A stretch of 64,000 bases of DNA from Branchipolynoe longqiensis. Taxonomy: Eukaryota > Annelida > Polychaeta > Phyllodocida > Polynoidae. The stretch spans positions 89,929,989 through 89,993,988 of the forward strand of contig CM059190.1 in the NCBI GenBank assembly GCA_030323885.1. Reading direction: 5' to 3'. How positions within the stretch are numbered: the first letter of the stretch is position 1; each line of letters starts with the position of its first letter. This document shows, piece by piece, positions 44,930-56,000 of the stretch. Made by a program: the position numbers and the translations under genes. The notes under the pieces were generated by a model. It saw only the letters and a list, made by a program, of their open reading frames with translations, was not told the DNA's origin and made no database searches.

Positions 44930-45335
44930 GCGATTTGTTTACTTTACATTCGTCGATTCGACACTATTAATATCGCCGCCAACGCGGCGGTAGCCTTAAT
45001 AACGGTTCAAATTTAGGATTAAATTGATCAAATTTCACTTATTGCATATGTAATTCTGTTAAATATGGTCGCATTGAATAGATTTGGCCCTAATATATAG
45101 CCACCGATTCGGCGGTGGCGATGGACAGTATGGATATCGATGTCCATGCGGCGGCGATTTGTTTACTTTACATTCGTCGATTCGACACTGCTAATATCAC
45201 CGCCAATGCGGCGGTAGCCTTAATAACGGTTCAAATTTAGGGTTAAATTGATAAAATTTCACTTATTGCGTATGTAACTCTGTTAAATATGATCGCATTC
45301 AATAGATTTGGCCCGAGTCGGTCCCTACCCCAGCC
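44930..45335. repeat. Two tandem copies of the 34-kb repeat's 5' part
   Basis: 'gcggcgatttgtttacttta', 'attcgtcgattcgacact', 'gcggcggtagccttaataac' and 'gttaaatatgatcgcattca' occur at 44930-45085 and again at 45145-45310. They match 34490-34640. Downstream sequence differs. Confidence 0.78.
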
Positions 45336-45498
45336 CTTATACCTGCTACTGAGTGGGGGTAGCTTACACGACTTTTCCTCCCCCGGGTATCCTTATCACA
45401 TGCACAGCAACTTTTCGCCGCTACCCCAGAAATCCCCACTACCCCGAGAGGTAGAGTGCTACCCCCGCGTCATGCATACGGCCCCTGGCCCTAGGCAT

Positions 45499-46613
45499 CG
45501 AGACTGCAAGAACCGTTGCGGTGACCGTACCATTTGTGAATAGATAACCCGCAACACCGTAACATTTGCATAAACCGCAACACAGACCGCAGCACCGTAA
45601 GGCGCCCACAACATTTGTGATCTAGGCATTAGTAAGTCACTCTCATAAAGAACAGTATTTGATCTGAAGCAGTGAATAATCACTCTTGCTTTAAGGTACT
45701 CGTTTTTTGTTTGTTTAACTTTGAGTAACACTCGGTCGTTTTCGCTCAGAGTCATATGCTTGACCAAGCTGTTGAGTCACAGCGACAGTCTGAGTGGACA
45801 CTCGGAACTGTCTCTGGATGCTCTTACTCACTTTCTTCAAGTTTAAAACTCACTATTTTTAAATCACTCTCATAAATAACAATATTGGACCTGAAGAAAT
45901 GAATAGTCGTTCCGTTGTTTTTGTTTACTAATTTTTGTTTTATTAACACTCGTTCGTTTTATTTTTTTTAGTCGACCTACTTAATTGATTTAGGAGAGGA
46001 ATTTCCAATCATAGACAATTGGTCTGCCCCAAATACATTGCTCCTTCCCCTATCATAGTAATGCCATTGGTTTGACTCAACCAGGGTTCAAACTCTGGGT
46101 TCGAATCCCATGATCTAACAAAACAGGAGGCAGGCACTCAACTCATTCAGTCACCCCGTCTGGCATGACAGTAAAATTAATATAATTAATACTAATTTAT
46201 TGGACCAACATTATTTAACTACAATTGCACTATAGGTTTCCGCTTTTTTTTTTTGCCGGACACCACTTTCACCCCTGAATAATGTTCTTAGTTATTCTTT
46301 AAATACTTTGCTATCATTTTAATAGCTGGCTATTTTTAGGTTGAACGAGAATTTATGAAATCAAAAGCTTTCTGTGGCCGCCATCTTGTGCTTTTTTTTG
46401 GTTTCTTTTATATTCATGAGTCTCCCAATTTCATACCTTTATGCTAATATATGCCTAGATCACAAATGATGTAGTTGCCATATGGTGCTGCGATCTGCGG
46501 TGTGTCTTGCAGTTTATGCAAATGTTGCGGTTTGTGGTTTATCTATTCACAAATCGTAGGTCACGCAAGACGCTTTGCGGTTTGTGTCACTGCAATGTTT
46601 TCTTGCGGTCTCC
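45499..46613. mobile_element. Foldback element with ~130-bp inverted ends
   Basis: 'atttgtgaatagataacccg', 'acatttgcataaaccgcaac' and 'catttgtgatctaggcat' at 45530-45630 reappear inverted at 46455-46560. The ends contain many CCGCAA/TTGCGG motifs. The inside includes a ~110-bp direct duplication ('tcactctcataaa' at 45637 and 45862) and a chimeric SINE at 45965-46165. No transposase frame. Confidence 0.75.
45965..46165 (-). mobile_element. Chimeric SINE (A head, B tail)
   Basis: 'atttaggagaggaatttcc' (B tail) joined to 'tcatagtaatgccattgg' and 'gtttgactcaaccagggttc' (A head). Third example of the same architecture. Confidence 0.65.
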
Positions 46614-46740
46614 ACAAGGTGGTTCTTGTCGCTTTTAGTTTTAGCACCACCACAGATGTTGCAAACAGTGCGAGCTCACAACGCGTAATATCACTACCAC
46701 TGAAGATATTCTCCAATTCTTCATCAAGATAAAGATCAAA

Positions 46741-47008
46741 ATGCCACCAAAATGCAATCAAAGGAAAGAGACGAGGATTCTGGACACCCATGAGGCTGAT
46801 GGCAGATCGCGAGAGGAGTTTGAAGACTATGAGGATGAAGGGGAAGTTGAAGAAGAAACAGATTTGGCAAAGTTTGAATTATTTGACAAAATTGTTTCCT
46901 TCTTCGAAGACAGGCCGTATTTCTATGACGTGCACGATGAGCTCTTCAGCGACAGGAGAAAAAAGGATGTGGAATTGGGAGACTTTGCCCAGAGCATCAA
47001 CTGGACCC
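46741..47008 (+). CDS. MADF gene exon 1
   Basis: ATG at 46741 followed by a basic then acidic lead (EEFEDYEDEGEVEEETD) and the first MADF helix. Donor ACCC|GTAAGT leaves one base of a codon. The first in-frame ATG after the foldback element. Confidence 0.8.
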
Positions 47009-50000
47009 GTAAGTATTTGTTGAACTGTGTGTAATTTTCAGTATTTGTGTGCCTGGTTATAATACATGTGTATAGGTATGTGTGAAAGTAGGTCTCCGCC
47101 TCAGCCATATTCATTGTTCTTGGCGGACCGCATCGACCCCTTTTCTGTCTTTTCATAGGTATATTTTGGTATATTGTTATATATGTTGATATATTCCCTA
47201 TTTGCATTGCTTGATGTAAGGCAGAAATTAATAAAGTTGTGATATTTTGAAGTTGAAGGTAATTTTCACCATCAAAATGTGGTGTTCTCTGTTGTGGAGT
47301 GGTTAGAGTGTGTGACTTTTTTCTAGGTTAGACTCCTAATCTGAAGGTCGGTTCAATTCCCCCTGTGCCCCCCCCCCCCCCTGCCAATTTGGATTTCTAC
47401 TGCTGTGTATATCGTACAGTGTCATCAAAGGCCAGTTGCTCTCATACCATGCCTATGTGGTGTAGTAGGTTAAAAATCGCTGTCTAAAAGTCTAGCCTCG
47501 GGCTTTCTATTGACAAACTGTCTAATGGTGAAAACATGTCTATTCAGACTTATCCTTGATAGGCAGTATAAATCTTCAAGAAAGAAAAATTCTTATTAAA
47601 GGAAATTAGTCAAGTTATTTCATGTCTTTACGCCCTAACTTTCTTAATAATATTCATCACACAAACATGAATTTTGTACCATATTGATATTCATTTTATG
47701 ACCTTTTCAATGATGTCAACAAAACTCAGGCTGTAGGATTTCACGCTTATGATCGTTACCAGTAACGAAATTGCGTTTCCCATGATATTAACGGCAAAAA
47801 CACAAAAACTTGACAGATGCTTGTGATTGTGCTATAGACGATTGGTTTCATTACATTGTAGGTGATTAAAGGTATATATGTACAATTTCTGCACAGGTGT
47901 GTTCAAAATATACTCCTACTAAATTGAATTAACTGTTTCAAGAATGGGTACCCATCACCAATTTTACGGAACCAAAAAAAAAACAAGTTACTCATGAGTT
48001 CCCATGAGTACCAGGCACAGAACCCAAAAAGTTTCCCATGAAATATGAAATCCTACAGCCTGAAAACTGGAATCCCTTAACTTAATTTGTCCCCACACGT
48101 ACCTAATATGTATCAGCCATGTAATTATTAGTGGAGGCCCACCCTACCCTAGAATGCCAATAATGTGTACAAAGAATCAGCAAACTATGAGTTGCATTAA
48201 TAAAAAAAAATTAAACTAAAAACATTTATATATAAGTATGAGCACATGTGCCAGTGTTCGAACAATATGTGCACCTACCAATTACAACAAATTGTCACGT
48301 ACCTATAAGTTCTTAAACTACACTCATACCTGGCATGTCAATGGATCAGACTAAATTGTTCCAGTGGAGCAGCATTATAAAGTTGCCATGAGTGCACAGT
48401 CAAAATTCTGTACCCGTCCTGATATAATCTTAAATGTTGCTAGGAGGTAAAACAAAGAAACTCACCGTATCCCCAGATGATGCAATAGATGAGTGATGAT
48501 AGAACAAACAAAATTAGGTGTAGACATCGAATGTAGCATTGATAGTTCATTCATCGGCTATCATGTTCCTATTTTTCATATGAGTCTAATACTTATTTTT
48601 GCTTCACCATAATAATAGTTCTTAGAAAATTAGTAGTTCATTGACAATTTCTCCTTTTTTGCAGCACCAACATTATATTTCATCAAAAACTAATAATGTC
48701 ACTTCTAAATTGTTTTGTTGGCAGCTGCCGCAGTTCTGAAAAGGTGGCGAAACTGGCGGACGGACTATGGCAAGATGCGTCGGTGGGAGGGGAAGTCCGG
48801 CCAGGCGGCACGCAAGAAGTCTGCTCTGCAACAATGGAAGTTGCGAGCGTTGTCGTTCTTGGATCCCTACATTCTTCGCCGTGGGAGCAGCTATGAAATG
48901 GGGCGGGTAAGCATCTGCATGCCGTGTGTTTTAATAAGTATTTTCTACATTTATTATGTGTGCAGCTTTCCCCTTCTTCCTTGCCTTAATTTCCTCTTTT
49001 GGTGTAACGAATCCCCACCCCGGCACAAAAACTACATCGGCTATTGGGGGGTGGGGGGTCATGCAGTGGTTAAACACGACTAACATTTTTATTTCAAATA
49101 GGTAAACTCAAATATGGTTTAAATTTTTTATTTGCTTTATTTCATGCAAATTCTTCCTTGTTTTCCCTTTACTCTTCCCTAGCAGCAACTCAATATTTCC
49201 CCATCTTCAAACATTGTGTATTTCCAGGGTGACCAGTACCAGGCGATGGAGCAGGAGACAGAGCAGGCGACAGAGCAGGTGACTGAGCTGACCGCATACC
49301 TGACCAGCGAAGAGGAGGCAGAGCCAGCGACATGGTCATCGATGCAGACTGGAAGCGGCATCGAGCTGGCCCCGTCTCATAGTGACACTGTTACCCCAGG
49401 ACCCCTCACCCCGACCAGCAGCACCATCTCCAGGAGGAGAAAGCTCCTTCTGAAGAAAAGTAAGAACAAAGAATTGGGTGATGCTCTCTACCAGTTCATG
49501 GCCGAGAAACGTCAGAAGGAGCAGGAGCTCTTGGTGAAGGTCAGTTATGTAATAATATGCTTCCAGATTTGTCCTATGCAAATTATTGTTCACTTTTATA
49601 ACATATTAGCAAAATAAAGCTAAGATTCCTTACATGCGGCATGCAGTATGCGAACAGGATGATTCCTTTCACGCGGCAAGCGGCAGTCCGTTTGTCGATA
49701 GAAAGCCCGAGCCTACACTATGCCTGTGTGTGACAGCTCCGTAATGATCAGTCACCTTCCCGCGTCTAAAACTAATGGACAAATGCGACTGGTGGTTCTA
49801 TTCGCATACCGCATGCTGCACCGATCGCTATAGGGACCAATCGAGTTGCCGCATTCGCATACCGCGTGTAAGGGATGTAGCCCATTGACTTCAAGGTGTT
49901 TCGATTTTTTGCCGCATTCGCATACCGCGTGTAAGGAATCTTAGCTTTAGTGGGGGGGGTGGGGGGGAAGTGTAAATAAATGATAAAGTAAGTAAATTAT

Positions 50001-53000
50001 AAAATGCAAATCTTCACATGTGATTTTATGGAAACATAATTCAGTCTAATAAAATAATAGCCAAAAACCCTAAAATGACACTAATAAAAGGTTAAGTACA
50101 GCTCATTAAAACAAATCCAACTCTTATCAGAAAGGAGATAAGGGGAGGGGGGTGTTAATTATTGGAAATGATATCATCACTTGTGTAACATGGAACCCAA
50201 ATAACCCAAGAAACATTGATATTTTATCACTCCTAAGTGCATTTTTTCCCCTTTCGACCTTTATTCTTTGTCTTCTAGTACATTCTGATAGAAATCCACA
50301 GAAAAAAGTGAATAGCTTTGGATTATTTGGGAGTTTGTTAACAGCGCAAAATAACAATTCATATGGACAATTTTGTCATTTATATATTTGTATGACATTT
50401 GAATGAATATACTATTTTAGTGTAAAAATGAATACTAACTACCCAGAATACAGGTTAGACAACAAAACGGAAAAAAAAAATTAGAACACTGACTTAATCT
50501 AAGCTTTAGATTGTTTATCACCTTGGTAACATGGAAACCAAAACACTGAAACAGACAATCCAAATGTCAGAAACATTCTATGGGGAACTGACAGGCAGAG
50601 GAGTGGCAGTCTAAGGATCAGCATTCATCTGTTCAGAAGAGTTGTCATGATAGGCCTTGCAGGCCTCTCTGCATTTCACCTTGTACTGCCCATATTCCTC
50701 AGGGTTGTTCTGCTGCATCCGATCCTTCCAGTCTCTGGTAGCTTGAGCTGCTATCTTTCTTTCCTTTTTTTCTATTGGTTGAAGAGATGATGGATCAGCT
50801 GCTTCTGGAAGCTGATGCTTTTCAGCAATCATACTGCTCTCTCAGTTGGACATCTAAAAAGATTGAAAGAAAATACAGAAACATTAGAACAAATGTTGTA
50901 ATTTTATTTCTGGCTGACAACATCTAAAAAGACTGACAGAAAATACATAAACAGAACAAAAGGTTTAATTTTATTTCTGGGTGATGATGCAAATGGAAAA
51001 ACTGATTCTCTGACACAACTGCCTCCCCAAAATCTAAGCAGTGAACAAAACTAAGAATGACTTTAAACAAACATGATAATTTGCATTAGAAATTCTGAAC
51101 CTGACTAATTTTAAAATCTATATCACCATTAAAAAAGACTGAACATACGGATTCCTACATAATAACTTTGACATCTGACATAACTGCATCCCCAAAATGT
51201 AAGCAGTGAACAAAAATAAGAACGACTTGAGAATCAAACATGATTTGCATTCCAAATCTGTCACATTTAAACTGTTTTATCACCATCGTAACAAAAAAAA
51301 AAAACCAAACAACAACACACAAACCACACCCACACCCTTCCGGGCCAGTGTGCTAACCATTACACCACCTAGGCTCCCTGATATCAATACACTCCCCATG
51401 CCTACCTGTCTATGTGGTTACTTGCCTGAGAGGTCGTGCAGACCACTACACTCGTCCCCCTGGAATTGTAAGTCTTGTAATGCTTACAATTACATACATA
51501 CAGGCAATGCACTAACACATACATACACAGGGTAGGTTCAACAACCATACAGCGCAAAGCTTGTACAGGATCCTGATCACGGCAACCAGAGTCGTGGGGG
51601 TGATGAAAATGGGAAATACTGCGCCTAGAGCGGGACTCGAACCCACATCTCTTTGCATTCCGGGCCAGTGTGCTAACCATTACACCACATAGGCTCCCTG
51701 ATATCAACACACTCCCCACGCCTACCTGTCTATGTGGTTACTTGCCTGAGAGGTCAGTGCAGACCACTACACTCGTCCCCCTGGAATTGTAAGTCTTGTA
51801 TGCTTACAATTACATACATACAGGCAATGCACTAACACATACATACACAGGGTAGGTTCAACAACCATACAGCGCAAAGCTTGTACAGGATCCTGGTCAC
51901 GGCACCAGTGTCACGCAGAAGGTGAGCTGGCTCACGGCACCAATGTAATGGCCCACGGCCCTCCGACTCTCTCACACTCACGGAAGAACACCAAGATTCA
52001 ATTAAGTGTACGCTTCACCCTTGGTTTATTGAACCATCTGCTCTTCACGGCGTCAGTAGTGAAGAGCAGTAGCACAAGATAACAATTTTTCATGCACATT
52101 TTTACAATGATCAAACACTCAGCCTACATAATAAGTTCTATAGCCACATTCAATGCATGTATGTAAAAGTCAATAACTAAAAATATATGAAGGTAAGTTA
52201 TAATTGCAATGATTCTTGTCACATTAAACTGCTTCATCAAAATTACATCACCATCGTAAATTTGTGCATGTTTTACAATGATCAAACACCCAAACTACAC
52301 GTACTAGACGCCGACTGCACTCTCAAACAGAATGTGAACGAGAAACCCTACGGAAACCACATAAAAAAACAGCCACATACTTTAAACATCTGCTTAATAA
52401 CATTAATATATAGCAATATCTTACCTTCAAGTGCAGTCAGGAGGTTTACCATGTTCTACTCATGTCACTTTCAGTAGCAACACAATTGACATTCAACTTA
52501 AAATGATGCATGGACTATGGACATTCATCAGAGTTTTTCGATTGAAACTTTATTGACATTGAATTGAAACATGCATGTTAAAACCGGCTCTAATTTGAAT
52601 ATCAAAGCGTGCATGTGAATGCGGCGCTGATTAGGATTAGCCTCATTTTATCGCTAAAAATATAATATTTTACCTCGGTATACAGGCTAGGGAGAAGGAA
52701 GCACTTCCGGTTCAGCAATTAGCATAAGCAACTCACAACGGGAGGACATTCGCTGAGTTGCTCCGGCAGGATTTATCTACTAACCGACTAAATCTAACTG
52801 TAAGTATTTAAAGCTTAGTTTAACTTATAACTGATGCACTATAGCATCACATTATGAAAGTTCAGAACTTTCTCAGGTCCCTTTTGGACTTTAAACGTGT
52901 TTTTTAACACGAGGATAGAACAAGGCTTGCTTGTGTCATGACCGAAACCGATTCTCCTTTGTTCTATCGACACCTGTATACAGACAGGGAGAGATATTGA

Positions 53001-56000
53001 CCCGAGTCACATCTCCTAAGGAAATTCCTCCGAACCCTAAAGAGTGTTTTGTTGGGGATGATCCTGGGTTTCCTTTATAAACTCCCCAGTCCTGATTTTT
53101 GAGGCGAGCTTCCGAGTTTCGTAATATTTTCTCCAACTTGCTGGCACAGAAGCCGCGGGTGGGAGAAGTGTACGGAACAGAGCGTGGATTCTTCCTCGGA
53201 CTCGGAGATTCAAGGGCAGTTTGCAGACCATCTCTCCATATACACTGATGGTTCGAAAGACCAGAACCGGGTAGCTCTGCGGCAGTCTGCCAACGCAAAA
53301 AATTTGGCGTACGCTTGCCCGATCAGAGCTCGATTTTCACTGCGGAAGCCCAAGCACTCCTTCTCGCTTTGGAGTGTATCAAGGTATCCAACCGCACTAA
53401 CTATGTTATATACAGTGATTCGTTCTCCTGCCTCCTGGCTGTTGCCGGACTGAAAACAAATCACCCTATTCTAGCAACGGTCATCTATAAAATGGACCAA
53501 CTGGCAACGGATGGATATGACATCCACCTGTGCTGGGTTCCTGGCCATGCCGGCATACAAGGAAACGAACAAGCTGATCGGGCTGCGAAGAAGGCCCTGA
53601 ACTGTGATCTTGAACCGTGTCTGATCCCTCACTCTGATCTGAAACCACTAATAGCTACCCACATAAAATCCAAATGGCAACATGAGTGGGATGAAAATAT
53701 TAATAAACTTAAAGAAATTGAACCATCTGTGGGAAACCCACCACAGACTCATGCGCGAGGTCGGCGGGACCAAGTGGTCCTTAGCCGCTGCCGTATTGGC
53801 CACTCATGGCTTACACATGCTTTTCTGCTCAATGGGGAACCTCCCCCTGAATGTTTTGGGTGTCAGTCCCCACTGACACTCAAACACATCTTACTCAATT
53901 GTGTTGACTTTTTGGCCCTGCGCCAACAATTCTACACTGCAGACAGTATGCGTGACCTTTTTACTAAAGTAGAACAAGACATTTTAGCCTTTTTGAGGGC
54001 AGCTGGTTTGTACCGCCTCATATAGTTCATTAAAACAATTTTTATCAATTAATTCTTTCATTTAAGAGACCAGATGGGATGGCCGAATGAGTTGGAGCGT
54101 CCGTCTCCCGTGCTGGTAGATCATGGGGTCGTGGGTTCGAACCTTGGTCGAGTCAAACCAATGACTTGAAAATTGGTGCTTGTCCCTTCCTAGCCAGGCG
54201 CTCGGCATTATTAGGACAGGGCAAGGACTGGTGTGCTCAGTGTCAGGATAATGTGACTGAGTGGGATACCAGGTCATGGTCCCGGCGGCATGGTTTCCCA
54301 GTGAGACAGCACTATAAAGTCACCATGAGTGCGCACTGTCACAAGTCGGTACCCATCCTGATATGACCTTAGATGTTGCTAGGATGTAAAACAACAACAA
54401 ACAAACATCCTCGGACTCGGAGTCCGATTCAGGCACAGAACGCGTGGGTGTGTATGCGAAAATAGGACTGAAAGTAGGCAAGATGTGCGTGAAAGCGAAA
54501 GTGAAAAAGATCCACACAACATCGATGATGAGGGCGACCATTAGGGGTCACTTCAACACATTAAACCGGTGGAAGTCATCAATAAGCTGACCGAACAGAT
54601 TTCAGGTATCAAAGGGATCCCAGAAACACTGAGCAAGGAGATGGACGCGGGTATCCACCTCTCAGACGAACGCCGCAGGTTTGAGACCGTCCTCTGCACT
54701 ATCCACAAGGCGGTTTTGGGAGCGCTAACGTCAGTCACTCCCGTAGCTAACCGCATGCAAATGGAGAATAAGTTCTCCTCGTTGGCACCAGGCATGGATC
54801 GTAATATTGCGTTACTTACGGCGGCATGCAACTACATGACAAATTGCAGATTTGAAAATGTGTTCAAATCAGTTACCACCGACGCTGGCAAGGAAGTAGC
54901 CAGATCTAAGAAAGTCACTGACAACGATGGCAAAGAGTACACTCTGTACTTAGCCCCCAAACTGGTCATGGGGAAACCCCTAGACAAACGCAAAATGTTC
55001 GGGGGACAGTTGGCTCACCTCTACAAAGAAGTAGAAGTAAACAAGAGTGCTGAGAACACGGACACAAAAGGCCGGAAGTTCGACAACTCCACCAGGTTCC
55101 GAAGACCACGATCGGATTTCCGGTTCCGACGAGGAGGCAGACCGGCAAGAGGGATTCGGCCCACGAGGGAGAGGCCGAGGAGACCGCCAGCCCTCCAATT
55201 GGAGCGAGAACCGGGATACAAAAGGGAGTTCAAACCCAAACCCCAGTTCCCCAGGCCAGGGAACAAATAACATGTTCCACACAAACACTTCAGCCATTTT
55301 CCCCGGACATGGTTACGGAGGAGACACAGACTTACGTAAGCATGTTTAAAGCAGGAAACATCTTAAATTGTCTAGCACAGTGGAAAAACATTACAACAGA
55401 TAAGGAAATTCTGAACATCGTAAAAGGAGTCAAAATTCCATTTACTTAAGTGCCTAAACAAAAGAGAATCCCTTTCCCATATAACTTTAATGCAGAAGAA
55501 AAAGAACAAATAAATGTTCAAGTGAATCTGTTTGAAGCAAAAGGCATTATACAGCAGGTACAACATACAAAAGGTGAATTCATCTCAAATGTATTTTCTA
55601 GACCAAAACCGAATGGTGAAATAAGAATGATTCTGGACTTAACCAAGTTAAATGAGATAGTAGCATATCAGCATTTCAAAATGTTCTCACTGGAAACAGC
55701 GCGAGATTTGATTACTCCCGATGCATGGCTAGCCAGTGTCGACTTAAGGGACGCATATTATACGGTACCAATCTGTAATAACGACAGAAAGTTCTTTCAA
55801 TAATGGCAAGGCGAGGACACACTATGTTTCCATATATTGATGACTCCTTTATTATGGGAGAGACTTTCGATCGGTGCCAAAATGCAGCCAAAGAATTATG
55901 CCATCTTTTAACATTGCTGGGTTTTTACATACATAAAAATAAGTCCGTTTTTCTTGTGACAACCAAATTAAAATGCTTAGGTTTCATTTTAAATAGCAAA

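Larger units (their letters stand above)
53208..54407 (+). mobile_element. LINE 3' fragment joined to a SINE-A, one shared TSD
   Basis: Flanked by TCCTCGGACTCGGAG at 53193-53207 and 54408-54422, a perfect 15-bp direct repeat. The left 850 bp is LINE RNase H and C-terminus, the right 343 bp a complete SINE-A. The SINE tail abuts the TSD directly. Confidence 0.88.

Noticed and set aside
45289..45543. 84-codon open frame downstream of the 45-kb repeats
   Set aside because: Runs from repeat sequence into the foldback element arm; no recognisable protein.
52936..53298. Minus-strand frame of 120 codons at the DIRS2 gag start
   Set aside because: It crosses the LINE insertion boundary at 53207 and is antisense to both elements, so it has no common ancestry as a gene.
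54065..54135. tRNA gene
   Set aside because: Box A and box B are present, but the fold lacks a proper acceptor stem and the sequence continues into a repeated SINE body. The same applies to the heads of SINE families B, C and D.
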